DNA of 9,889 nt from Alphaproteobacteria bacterium (GCA_017302755.1 JAFLCR010000072.1:1-9889); one strand, 5' to 3'. Positions 1 through 6,856 are shown, counted from the stretch's first letter. The notes: a model not told the origin generated them from the letters alone. Program-made: numbers and translations.

Positions 1-762
1 ACGGAAAAGCTTTCCGGGCTGGAGCACCTGCTCGAATCCGCCAAGATGAAGCTGGCCAAACCGGTGACGCCCATCGGCCTCAACGGCCTGCTCGCGCGGG
101 TGGCGGGCACGGAGCTGGCCACCTGGCTCAGCATGGCGATTCTACGCACCCAGAGCCAAGCGACCTACACCCCCAAGAATCTTGGCCATTTCGGGCTTGG
201 CCTGCGCTGCTACACGCATTTCACCTCCCCCATCCGCCGCTACGCCGACCTGGTGGTGCACCGGGCGCTGCTCGGCTATCTGGAAAAAAATCCCACGCCA
301 CAGGGTAACCTCGCTTCGATCGCCGAGCACATCTCCACGACCGAGCGCCGCGCCATGCTCGCTGAGCGCGACACCGTGGACCGCTACGCGGCGGAGTTCT
401 TGAAAGACCGCGTCGGCGCGACGTTCGGCGCCGTGATTTCCGGCGTGACGGCGGCGGGCGTGTTCGTGACGCTGGATGACGTCGGCGCCTCCGGGCTGGT
501 GCCGATACGCTTTCTGGGACGGGATTATTTCCACTTCGAACCCAAGCGCCACCGCCTGATCGGCCGGCGCTCCGGCATAGAGTATGCGCTGGGCCAGAGA
601 GTGAGCGTGGTGCTGCTGGAAACGCAAGGCGTCACCGGAAAGCTGACCTTCGGCCTGGAAGGCGTGTCCGCCACGGAAACACGCGAACCCTTCCGCCATC
701 GCGGCGGCGGCGGAAAAGGCAAAGAACGAAAAAAGGAAACGACGCGGAAGAAAAAGCGTTAA
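1..762 (+). CDS. rnr: Ribonuclease R, C-terminal part (5' end outside window)
   Basis: Frame 1 is open from the first base to a TAA at 760-762, so this is the last 253 residues of a longer protein; the first ATG at 46 is internal and not the start. RNase R is a processive 3'-to-5' exoribonuclease of the RNB (RNase II) family that degrades structured RNA in the cytoplasm. What is seen: the end of the RNB catalytic domain with the highly characteristic YTHFTSPIRRYADLVVHR segment (visible residues 71-88), then an S1 RNA-binding domain (about 138-222; FGAVISGVTAAGVFVTL at its start) and a short, very basic Gly/Lys/Arg tail (about 232-253). The basic tail after S1 is typical of RNase R rather than RNase II. 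The stop overlaps the stop of the convergent downstream gene by 4 bases. No separate terminator is visible between them. Confidence 0.95.
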   Translation, partial: TEKLSGLEHLLESAKMKLAKPVTPIGLNGLLARVAGTELATWLSMAILRTQSQATYTPKNLGHFGLGLRCYTHFTSPIRRYADLVVHRALLGYLEKNPTPQGNLASIAEHISTTERRAMLAERDTVDRYAAEFLKDRVGATFGAVISGVTAAGVFVTLDDVGASGLVPIRFLGRDYFHFEPKRHRLIGRRSGIEYALGQRVSVVLLETQGVTGKLTFGLEGVSATETREPFRHRGGGGKGKERKKETTRKKKR

Positions 763-1079
763 GCCTGGTTGGTATCTTCGCCTTGCTTGCCGTACATCTG
801 CTCGTACATCTCGTGTTCGAGATTGTGGTTCACGCCGTATTGCTGTTCCATCTGCTGCATAACTTCCGGCGGCGGATTTTCGCCCGTGCCGTGCGCAAGC
901 ACGATGCCCCATTCCTGCACATCGCAATCCGTCGTGGCGAGCGCTTCGCGGAACTGCGTGTTGATCGCGGCACGCACCGCGACATAAGCATATTGCGGCT
1001 GCCCGTCCACGGTCATGCCGCGCACGAGGTTCACCACCATCGGTTCGTTGGGATCGAGCGGCTGAGCTGCTTCCGCCAT
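759..1079 (-). CDS. Conserved-looking hypothetical protein, 106 aa
   Basis: I do not recognise a named family. The frame encodes a small soluble, acidic protein with no signal peptide or membrane segment. It opens with a Pro/Asp/Glu-rich stretch, has a central region containing FREALATTDCDVQEWGI and LAHGTGENPPP, and ends in a Met/Gln/Glu-rich, probably helical tail (EVMQQMEQQYGVNHNLEHEM). The single Cys is at about residue 52. The start is well supported: AGAGG lies about 9 bases upstream of the ATG on the minus strand (within 1089-1096). Its TAA overlaps the TAA of rnr in the shared TTAA at 759-762. Strand, ribosome binding site and the tight convergent fit argue that this is a real gene and that the + strand frames across it are shadows. 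Function is unknown. Confidence 0.75.
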   Translation of the reverse strand: MAEAAQPLDPNEPMVVNLVRGMTVDGQPQYAYVAVRAAINTQFREALATTDCDVQEWGIVLAHGTGENPPPEVMQQMEQQYGVNHNLEHEMYEQMYGKQGEDTNQA

Positions 1080-1158
1080 GATAGAAATCCTCTTTTTTTA
1101 CTGATAACAGGCTAGCCCTGAACTGCTAAATTTTGATTAACCGCCAGAACCGCCTGAT

Positions 1159-1172
1159 TTGCATAGATGCAA
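1159..1172. promoter_or_regulatory. Short palindrome in the divergent spacer, possible operator
   Basis: TTGCATAGATGCAA is a perfect 6-2-6 inverted repeat in the 201-base spacer between the hypothetical gene (start 1079, -) and the OmpA-family gene (start 1281, +). Position and symmetry fit a small dimeric regulator site, but nothing identifies a regulator and a 6-bp arm can arise by chance. Confidence 0.2.
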
Positions 1173-1221
1173 CACTTCCTATATTTCCCGCGAAAAACCA
1201 AGGGAAAAAATCAAAAAAACC

Positions 1222-1251
1222 TTGGGCTTTCACTCGGGAGAGGTGCATATA
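1222..1251 (+). promoter_or_regulatory. Possible promoter for the OmpA-family gene
   Basis: TTGGGC (1222-1227) is followed after 18 bases by CATATA (1246-1251), with an AT-rich tract continuing to 1268. This is a plausible but weak sigma-70-like match about 30 bases upstream of the start. The -35 region overlaps the right arm of a CCAAGG/CCTTGG inverted repeat (1198-1203 and 1220-1225) whose spacer is mainly A. Alternative -10 choices (TATAAA at 1248-1253) give a worse spacing. Confidence 0.3.
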
Positions 1252-1280
1252 AAAATATCTCTTTTAAACGGAGCATTTCT

Positions 1281-2303
1281 ATGACCCCTAGAATCCTGAT
1301 TGCCAGTGCCGCGTTGTTCTCAGCTCTTCCCTTGCTGGCCAACGCTCATGATCAGGGGTTTTACATCGGGGGCGGCGCGGGTTACGTTTTTCATGGCGAT
1401 TCGGATCTGAACGGCCCCGCCAACAATAATTTCAGCGTCGAGTTCGACGGCGGCTGGTCGGCCCTCTTCCACGGCGGGTATCAGTACGGCAACGGCGTGC
1501 GCACCGAAGCGGAACTCAGCTGGCGCCACAACAACGCCAACAACATCAACAGCATTGACGCCGAAGGCGACGACATGTCCTGGTCGGTGATGCTGAACGC
1601 GCTGTACGATTTCGATACGGGCACGCCGCTCACCCCTTATGTCGGCGGCGGCGTGGGCTTCACCTGGCTCAATTTCGATAAGGTCACCGCGCCAGGCACC
1701 ATCTTCGTGGACGACGACAACACCTCCTTCGCCGTGCAGGGCATCCTCGGCGCAAGCTATAAGATGGACGCCAATTACAGCTTCTTTGCTGATTACCGTT
1801 ACCTCGTCGCCATCGACCCAAAATTCCAGAACGTCGCTGGCACAACAGTGGAGGCGGATTACAACACCAGCACGGTCATGGTCGGCATGCGCTACTCCTT
1901 TGGCGCGCCGCAACCCGAGCCGTATCGCCCTGCTCCGCCCCCGGCGCCATTGGCGGTGGACAAGCCCGCCAGCCCGAACTCCTACCTCGTCTTCTTTGAT
2001 TTCGATCGCTACAACCTGACAGAGGAAGCCAAGCGCATCATCCGTGCCGCCGTGGAGGGCAACCGCGCGGGTACGCTGCGCTTTGAAGTCACCGGCCATG
2101 CCGACCGCTCGGGCAGCGATGCGTATAATCTTCAGCTCTCGCAGCGCCGCGCCAACGAAGTTCGCCGTTTCTTGACATCGCTGGGCGTTCCCACGCAGGA
2201 TATCCAGACCATCTCGCGCGGCGAGAACGACCCCCTCGTGCCCACGGATGACGGCGTGAAAGAACCGCAGAATCGCCGCGCGGAAATCATTTATAAGCGG
2301 TAA
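1281..2303 (+). CDS. OmpA-family outer membrane protein (beta-barrel plus peptidoglycan-binding domain)
   Basis: A 340-residue protein that should sit in the outer membrane and tether it to peptidoglycan. Residues 1-22 form a signal peptide ending LLANA, with cleavage before HDQ. About 26-208 is a Gly/aromatic-rich beta-barrel of the OmpA/opacity type (FYIGGGAGYVF near the start, VMVGMRYSFG as the last strand). A Pro/Ala linker follows (about 210-228), then a C-terminal OmpA domain (about 234-340). In that domain TGHADRSGSDAYN and LSQRRA supply Asp275 and Arg290, 15 residues apart, like the pair that binds diaminopimelate in E. coli OmpA. The start at 1281 is preferred over the upstream in-frame ATG at 1167: it begins the signal peptide directly and has CGGAG 7 bases upstream (1269-1273). 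A hairpin terminator follows, so it is probably monocistronic. Confidence 0.93.
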   Translation: MTPRILIASAALFSALPLLANAHDQGFYIGGGAGYVFHGDSDLNGPANNNFSVEFDGGWSALFHGGYQYGNGVRTEAELSWRHNNANNINSIDAEGDDMSWSVMLNALYDFDTGTPLTPYVGGGVGFTWLNFDKVTAPGTIFVDDDNTSFAVQGILGASYKMDANYSFFADYRYLVAIDPKFQNVAGTTVEADYNTSTVMVGMRYSFGAPQPEPYRPAPPPAPLAVDKPASPNSYLVFFDFDRYNLTEEAKRIIRAAVEGNRAGTLRFEVTGHADRSGSDAYNLQLSQRRANEVRRFLTSLGVPTQDIQTISRGENDPLVPTDDGVKEPQNRRAEIIYKR

Positions 2304-2327
2304 TTTCTTTAGGAAAACCGTGACCTT

Positions 2328-2359
2328 AAAAGGGCGTTGCTTAAAAGCAGCGCCCTTTT
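2328..2359 (+). terminator. Rho-independent terminator after the OmpA-family gene
   Basis: A 13-base arm AAAAGGGCGTTGC (2328-2340) pairs with GCAGCGCCCTTTT (2347-2359), with one T-G wobble and a six-base loop TTAAAA. The right arm ends in a T run followed by CCTTAA. It lies 25 bases after the stop codon, as expected for an abundant outer-membrane protein mRNA. Confidence 0.85.
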
Positions 2360-2407
2360 CCTTAAAGGAGCCGTCAGCCCGCGCGCACGCGGCGTTCCAT
2401 GTGAGCA

Positions 2408-2425
2408 TTCCCGCGTAAGCGGGAA
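2408..2425. repeat. Small palindromic repeat resembling dRS3/REP-type elements
   Basis: TTCCCGC GTAA GCGGGAA is a perfect 7-bp hairpin with a tetraloop, preceded by CA (CATTCCCGCG). The right arm GCGGGAA is repeated again at 2431-2437. The shape ATTCCC-N8-GGGAA is very close to the dRS3 core known in Neisseria and to similar dispersed palindromes in other proteobacteria. Only one full copy is in this window, so membership of a dispersed family cannot be shown from here. Confidence 0.45.
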
Positions 2426-2458
2426 GCGGAGCGGGAACCAACAAACGAAGGAGAACGC

Positions 2459-3718
2459 ATGAAGCGCGTGGTGGTTTCAGGAATGATCGGCAACGGGCTG
2501 GAATGGTTCGATTACGCGCTCTACGGCCATTTCGCCACCATCATCGCCGCGCAGTTCTTTCCGCCGTCCGAGGATTCGTGGGACGCGCTGCTCATCACCT
2601 ACGGCGTGTTCGCGGCCGGGTTCGTGATGCGCCCCCTCGGCGCCATTCTATTCGGCTGGATCGGCGACACGTTCGGCCGCCGCCGGGCGCTGGCGATCTC
2701 CATTCTAATGATGGCTATTCCCACCGCCTGCCTGGGCCTGCTGCCCACCTACGCGCAGATCGGTTTCATGGCCCCGATTCTGCTCACCCTTATCCGCCTG
2801 CTGCAGGGGTTGTCGCTGGGCGGAGAATTCAGCGGCTCGGTGACGTTCATCGTCGAGCACGCCCCCATGAAGCACAGGGGGCTGGCCGGCAGCACCACGA
2901 AAATCAGCATGTGCATCGGCATCCTGCTCGGCTCGCTCGCCGCGGGCGCCGTCACCCGCCTTCTGCCGCCGGAGGACGTGGCCGCCTGGGGATGGCGCAT
3001 TCCCTTCGTGCTTGGCCTGGGCGTGGGGCTGGTGGGGCTGTATATCCGCAGCTTTGTGCCGGAAAGCCCAGTATACCTGAACCACAAGGAGCAGGAAACC
3101 GTCAGCGAGCACACCCCGGTGGCGGAGCTGTTCCGGCATAGCGGCATGACGTTGCTGAAAGCCGTTGGCATCTACCAGGTCATCACCATCGCATTCTATA
3201 TCGTGCTGGTATTCATGGTGTCATACATGCAGAAGCAGCTGGGCTATTCGCTCAAGGACACGCTGACCCTTAACACCGTGGCGCTGCTGGTGATGATGGC
3301 TTCCCTTCCCGCCGCCGCGGCGATATCCGACCGCGTGGGGCGCAAGCCGGTGATGGTCGTTGGCGGCATCGGCTTCCTGCTCACGACGATCCCGATGTTC
3401 CTGCTGTTGCAGCAGCAGGATTTCGCGGTCGCCGCCGCGGCCATCGTCATCATGAGCCTGTTCACCGGCATTTATCTCGGCCCCTGCTCGGCGCTGCTGG
3501 TGGAAATTTTCCCCACCCGCGTGCGCTATACCGGCATGGCACTGGCGCTCAATGTCAGCGCCGCGGTGTTCGGCGGCACGGCGCCGTGGGTATGCTCCAA
3601 ACTGCTGCAAACCACGCAGGATCCTTTAAGCCCAGCTTACTACATCACCGCCACGGCCCTGCTCGCGCTCGTGGTGCTGCGCTTCCTCCCGGACAGATAC
3701 CGCGAGCCGCTGACTTAA
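2459..3718 (+). CDS. MFS transporter, metabolite:H+ symporter (ProP-like) family
   Basis: A 419-residue inner-membrane protein with about twelve hydrophobic segments. Family marks: GNGLEWFDYALYG at the N-terminus (residues 11-23), typical of MHS members such as ProP and KgtP; RPLGAILFGWIGDTFGRRRAL (58-78, written with RPLG then the MFS motif A core DTFGRRR); LLQGLSLGGEFSGS (114-127); and PESPVYL after the sixth helix (201-207). A second motif A-like loop, ISDRVGRKPV, follows in the C-terminal half. The family moves osmolytes, organic acids or amino acids with protons; the substrate cannot be read from the sequence. AAGGAG (2448-2453) sits 5 bases before the ATG and fixes the start. The length is usual for the family. 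The gene is isolated on its strand, behind the OmpA terminator, and converges with queC (4-base overlap). Confidence 0.93.
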   Translation: MKRVVVSGMIGNGLEWFDYALYGHFATIIAAQFFPPSEDSWDALLITYGVFAAGFVMRPLGAILFGWIGDTFGRRRALAISILMMAIPTACLGLLPTYAQIGFMAPILLTLIRLLQGLSLGGEFSGSVTFIVEHAPMKHRGLAGSTTKISMCIGILLGSLAAGAVTRLLPPEDVAAWGWRIPFVLGLGVGLVGLYIRSFVPESPVYLNHKEQETVSEHTPVAELFRHSGMTLLKAVGIYQVITIAFYIVLVFMVSYMQKQLGYSLKDTLTLNTVALLVMMASLPAAAAISDRVGRKPVMVVGGIGFLLTTIPMFLLLQQQDFAVAAAAIVIMSLFTGIYLGPCSALLVEIFPTRVRYTGMALALNVSAAVFGGTAPWVCSKLLQTTQDPLSPAYYITATALLALVVLRFLPDRYREPLT

Positions 3719-4374
3719 GCTTCTTCGAAGCCTTTTTTGCGAAGCAGGCAGGAATCGCAGCGCCCGCAGGGCGTGCCGTCAGCGGATGGATCGTAGCAAG
3801 AAATAGTCAGGTCATAATCCACACCAAGCGCCCTGCCCTTGCGGATGATCTCCGCCTTGCTGAGGCGGAGGAGCGGTGTGTGAATATGAATGCGCTTTCC
3901 TGAAGCCAGCGCGTAAGACGTGCCGAGATTCGCCATATTCTCGAAAGCCTCGATGAATTCGGGGCGGCAATCCGGGTATCCAGAATAATCCAGAGCATTC
4001 ACTCCGATGAAGATATCGTAAGCGTTGAGAACTTCCGCGTAAGCCAGCGCAAAAGAAAGAAAAATCGTATTACGCGCCGGCACGTAAGTTACCGGCACGC
4101 CGTGACTGATTTCCGTCATTGGCCGATCCTTCGGCACGGGAATATCGGCGGTAAGCGCCGAGCCGCCAAACAGCCGTAAATCGATCTCCATTATTTTATG
4201 TGAGGATGCGCCAAGCACTTCCGCCACCCGCTTTGCCGCCTGCAGCTCCACCTCATGGCGCTGGCCGTAGCGGAAGGAAAGCGCGCACACCTCAAACCCC
4301 TCCGCCCGCGCAATAGCCAGGCAAGTCGCCGAATCCAGACCTCCGCTTAAGAGCACCACCGCAGGTTTGCTCAT
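3715..4374 (-). CDS. queC: 7-cyano-7-deazaguanine (preQ0) synthase QueC
   Basis: QueC converts 7-carboxy-7-deazaguanine, ammonia and ATP to preQ0, a cytoplasmic step towards queuosine in tRNA. The 219-residue frame shows the ATP-pyrophosphatase P-loop SGGLDS (10-15), then FRYGQRH (34-40), YVPARNT (97-103) and GVNALDYSGYPDCRPEF (124-140), all characteristic of QueC. The zinc site is complete: Cys193, Cys203, Cys206 and Cys209 in CYDP and CGRCDSC. The length is normal and nothing appears missing. Its ATG overlaps the TGA of queE in an ATGA (4371-4374), so it is translationally coupled to queE and lies last in the putative virB8-virB9-queE-queC transcript. The stop shares TTAA with the convergent MFS gene. 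No terminator is seen downstream on this strand. Confidence 0.97.
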   Translation of the reverse strand: MSKPAVVLLSGGLDSATCLAIARAEGFEVCALSFRYGQRHEVELQAAKRVAEVLGASSHKIMEIDLRLFGGSALTADIPVPKDRPMTEISHGVPVTYVPARNTIFLSFALAYAEVLNAYDIFIGVNALDYSGYPDCRPEFIEAFENMANLGTSYALASGKRIHIHTPLLRLSKAEIIRKGRALGVDYDLTISCYDPSADGTPCGRCDSCLLRKKGFEEA

Positions 4375-5048
4375 TCTATCCCCAACAACTTATGCAGTTG
4401 CAGCGACAGGCGATACCCTTTCTCCATGGTCAGGGCAACCGCCAGCGCACGGTTGGCGCGGTTCTTTCCCTCGTCGTATTCGTCCATCGGCTGCACGTAG
4501 ACGGGGACGCCGAGTTCCGATTGTCCAAGCTCCGGCACACCGCCGTAATCCTCACGGTTGGCTGATACCAGAAATTTAAGGGCATTCGCACGCGCCAGCA
4601 GATCGGGGCGCGGCGTCAGGTATCCCTGCTTGCCGCGCTTGGGCGAACAGACAATGGACACGGCCTCTGGAACTTCACGGTAAAGCGTGCCGTTGGTTTC
4701 GATCTGCACCTGGTAATCCTTTGCCAGAAGCGTTTCGCACAAAGGCCCGATCTCCTGCCGGAACGGCTCGCCCCCCGTAATCACCACCAGTCTGCGTGCC
4801 ACTTCACCATCTTCGTTGCGCGAAAGCGTGCCGATGCGCTCGATAATGGCGGAAACAGGCTGCCCCTCGAAATCCTCGAAATCGGTATCGCAGAAATCGC
4901 AGGCCAGGTTGCAACCGCCCAGCCGCAGAAACACGGCGGGCACGCCCGCGAACGGCCCTTCGCCCTGCAATGTTGGAAAGATGTGCTTGACGTCAAGGCT
5001 GAAGCCATCGCCTTTCAGCGGCGGCCGAATGGGATTCTTGCCGCGCAT
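4371..5048 (-). CDS. queE: 7-carboxy-7-deazaguanine synthase QueE (radical SAM)
   Basis: QueE turns 6-carboxytetrahydropterin into 7-carboxy-7-deazaguanine using SAM, a [4Fe-4S] cluster and Mg2+; its product is the QueC substrate. The 225-residue frame has PTLQGEGP (25-32), the cluster-binding CNLACDFC with Cys46, Cys50 and Cys53 (CX3CX2C), TGGEP (91-95, SAM binding), ETNG (117-120), CSPK (134-137) and QPMDE (186-190), ending in a QueE-like LSLQLHKLLGIE. Key residues are all present. The ATG lies only 5 bases after the virB9 stop, with no clear Shine-Dalgarno sequence, so expression may depend on translation of virB9. It overlaps queC by ATGA. QueD, which makes the substrate, is not in the window. 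Confidence 0.96.
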   Translation of the reverse strand: MRGKNPIRPPLKGDGFSLDVKHIFPTLQGEGPFAGVPAVFLRLGGCNLACDFCDTDFEDFEGQPVSAIIERIGTLSRNEDGEVARRLVVITGGEPFRQEIGPLCETLLAKDYQVQIETNGTLYREVPEAVSIVCSPKRGKQGYLTPRPDLLARANALKFLVSANREDYGGVPELGQSELGVPVYVQPMDEYDEGKNRANRALAVALTMEKGYRLSLQLHKLLGIE

Positions 5049-5053
5049 GAAGC

Positions 5054-5953
5054 TTACGGCTGCTTGGCGGGAGCGGCGGTCGAGGGCGGATTGTACTTAT
5101 CAAAATCCGCGCGGGGGCGGTTCACCGCGCCGCGAAGCGGCATTCTGTCGTTATACACGCAAATCGTCTCTGAGCCGTGGCGAAGCGTAAACTGACTGGC
5201 TACCCGTTCCACGACAATAAAATCGCCACGCTTCCTGAAATTGATGATCTCCTCGCTGCCATCCGAGCGCACCATGAAGAAACCCGGAATATCGGCGTTC
5301 TTGTTGCGGAACTCGAAATAGGTGAACTCGCCGTCATCAAAAATGCGGATCGGGGCGATGTATTCCGGCCCGGTGATGCTGTAGGCGAAATTATATTTCC
5401 CGGGATTCTTATCAATCTCCGGCATCGGGATGTCGTGGTTGATGTCGCTCGCGCCCAGGCCGATGCTCGTTCCTTCGTCAGGATAGAGGAAACGCAACGA
5501 GAAGGTGACTTTCGGGTCGCCGATATCCACGTCCTTCTCCGCATGCAGCTCGAAGAAATACGTGCGCAGGTTGGTGATGACCGTCATGTTGGTCGTGGCA
5601 TCCTGCTCGATCGGTTTCAAAAAGATGCGGTTGCCCGCGGGATTGACCATCCACGCCGTCGAATCCCCCATCACGACGGTGACCGGTTCTTCTTCCGGGG
5701 AAAATTCGATGTTCGACTGCAATCCGTAATGGCCGAGGAAAATCACCACGTCGTTGGGATTGTAGACAACGGTTTTAATGCGCTTGTCCATGGTAAGCGC
5801 GCGAGGCTCCTTCGCGGCTTCTGCTCCGCTCGCTAAAAGCACCGCAAAGAAAGAAAAAACCAGGCTTAAAAGAAAGAAACGCGCGACTACCCGGCGGGTT
5901 TCGGTCACCTCACGGCGGCATTCACGGCTGATAAGGAGCGACGGAATAATCAT
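5054..5953 (-). CDS. virB9: Type IV secretion system protein VirB9 (TrbG/CagX family)
   Basis: VirB9 forms the outer-membrane core ring of a T4SS with VirB7 and VirB10. The 299-residue frame has a basic stretch followed by a signal peptide core (about 26-46, ending ASGAEA) and a mature protein beginning near AKEPRALTMDKRIK. The N-terminal VirB9 domain shows VVYNPNDVV (62-70), GHYGLQSNIEF (74-84), MGDSTAW (95-101) and KPIEQDATTNMTVITN (113-128). The C-terminal domain, which pairs with VirB7 in studied systems, has YNFAYSITG, IFDDGEFTYFEF (204-215), RGDFIVVERV and FTLRHGSETICVYN. The final 30 residues are Pro/Ala-rich. The ATG at 5953 overlaps virB8 by 32 bases and gives an unusually long n-region; a GTG at 5908, 13 bases after the virB8 stop, would give a more ordinary signal peptide. 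Neither has a convincing ribosome binding site. Confidence 0.92.
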   Translation of the reverse strand: MIIPSLLISRECRREVTETRRVVARFFLLSLVFSFFAVLLASGAEAAKEPRALTMDKRIKTVVYNPNDVVIFLGHYGLQSNIEFSPEEEPVTVVMGDSTAWMVNPAGNRIFLKPIEQDATTNMTVITNLRTYFFELHAEKDVDIGDPKVTFSLRFLYPDEGTSIGLGASDINHDIPMPEIDKNPGKYNFAYSITGPEYIAPIRIFDDGEFTYFEFRNKNADIPGFFMVRSDGSEEIINFRKRGDFIVVERVASQFTLRHGSETICVYNDRMPLRGAVNRPRADFDKYNPPSTAAPAKQP

Positions 5954-6644
5954 AAACCTGGAATACCAGCGGAGTAAAATCGTTCGTTTTTTCGTCTACA
6001 CGAATATCCGTGAAACGGAAAGCGATATTTGCCACCCAGTAGGAAGGCCGGAGGTCCACGGGCACGTCCTGCTTGTTACGCAGGGTGGCGCGAAAGCGGA
6101 CCTGCGCCTTGTACCCCTCCCCGGACGGAGCATAGACGAAGGAGATCAGCTGCACCTTGCGGGCGATGACACGTCCGTAAAGATTGATCGGGCTTTCAGG
6201 ATTCCCGGCATACATGGCCTGCTGGTACGTCTGGAAAACCTGATCGCTGCTAAGGGCGCGGATGCGCCTTTGCGCGAAATCCAACTTAACCGCGTCGTAG
6301 GATTCTCGCACGGTCAGGTAGTCCTGCACCAGAAACCGCAGGATCGACTCGTTTCTGATTTCCCCATCTTTAGCTATCTCATCAATGGAAAGCCTGTATT
6401 CCGCCTCGTTTTCCACCAGCATGGGATAAATCCGCACGGGCTTCAGCGGCAGAAAGGACTGCATGGCGTAAACGCAAAGCCAGATGCACAGCACCGCCAC
6501 GGAGCCGATGATAATGAGCCAGCTGCGCTCTGTTTCTACAAAATGATATTTCGCGTCGAACCATTTCCTTGCTTCGGGAAAATATTGGCCCGAACGCATC
6601 ATTTCGGCGACCTTGGCGGCTTCCTGAGGGTCAATGGATGGCAT
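5922..6644 (-). CDS. virB8: Type IV secretion system protein VirB8
   Basis: VirB8 is a bitopic inner-membrane assembly factor of the T4SS. The 240-residue frame has a cytoplasmic N-terminus (1-41), one membrane segment (about 42-60, WLIIIGSVAVLCIWLCVYA) and a periplasmic NTF2-like domain (about 70-240). Supporting segments are ESYDAVKLDFAQRRIRALSS (114-133, matching the usual ES-Y-...-L-SS region after the Val-Arg), INLYGRVIARKVQL and ATLRNKQDVPVDLRPSYWVANIAFRF split around 186-211. Near the C-terminus the usual NPxG motif is replaced by TPLV (224-227) before FQVYDY. The start has no strong ribosome binding site but follows a good promoter (6714-6742). It is first in the tight virB8-virB9-queE-queC series. 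Confidence 0.9.
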   Translation of the reverse strand: MPSIDPQEAAKVAEMMRSGQYFPEARKWFDAKYHFVETERSWLIIIGSVAVLCIWLCVYAMQSFLPLKPVRIYPMLVENEAEYRLSIDEIAKDGEIRNESILRFLVQDYLTVRESYDAVKLDFAQRRIRALSSDQVFQTYQQAMYAGNPESPINLYGRVIARKVQLISFVYAPSGEGYKAQVRFRATLRNKQDVPVDLRPSYWVANIAFRFTDIRVDEKTNDFTPLVFQVYDYSVAPYQP

Positions 6645-6713
6645 AGGATTCTGGCTGCGATTCTACGCGATGTTAGGTCAAGAATTATTACAGAATGATG
6701 AAGATTGGCCATT

Positions 6714-6742
6714 ATTATATGACTCAACAAGAAGTTATACAA
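6714..6742 (-). promoter_or_regulatory. Sigma-70-like promoter for virB8-virB9-queE-queC
   Basis: On the minus strand TTGTAT (6742-6737) is followed by exactly 17 bases and then TATAAT (6719-6714), a perfect -10 and a good -35. Transcription would start near 6707, leaving a leader of about 60 bases before the virB8 ATG at 6644. This is the clearest promoter match in the window. Confidence 0.65.
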
Positions 6743-6751
6743 AAAAGCATT

Positions 6752-6779
6752 TTGAGAAACGCGAAAACATGCGTATCAT
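6752..6779 (+). promoter_or_regulatory. Possible promoter for the large secreted protein gene
   Basis: TTGAGA (6752-6757), 16 bases, TATCAT (6774-6779). The match is moderate. Its -35 would lie 10 bases from the -35 of the divergent virB8 promoter, a back-to-back arrangement that would allow shared control. If it is used, translation must start downstream of about 6785, which fits the signal-peptide start at 6857 or the ATG at 6809. Confidence 0.35.
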
Positions 6780-6856
6780 TCTATAAATTCATAGATGTGA
6801 CGTTGAGCATGGGCATCCAACATCTGGTAGGGCTTTCTTTTACTAAAAGTGGAAGC

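Noticed and set aside
1167..1280. Upstream in-frame ATG that would add 38 residues to the OmpA-family protein
   Set aside because: The added stretch is Lys/Gly-rich and covers the likely promoter and hairpin. The ATG at 1281 starts a normal signal peptide and has a ribosome binding site.
142..2444. Long minus-strand frames opposite rnr (142-927) and opposite the OmpA-family gene (1320-2444)
   Set aside because: They are GC-driven antisense shadows with Arg/Ala/His-rich, non-domain-like translations lying over well-identified genes.
5040..5060. A preQ1 riboswitch before queE-queC
   Set aside because: There are only 5 bases between the virB9 stop and queE, and the upstream sequence is well-conserved virB9 coding sequence, leaving no leader for an aptamer.
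6695..6856. Earlier ATG starts (6695, 6698, 6719, 6809) for the large secreted protein
   Set aside because: They add up to 54 AT-rich, Lys/Gln-containing residues before an otherwise textbook signal peptide, and 6719 and upstream fall in or beside the divergent virB8 promoter. ATG 6809 remains possible.
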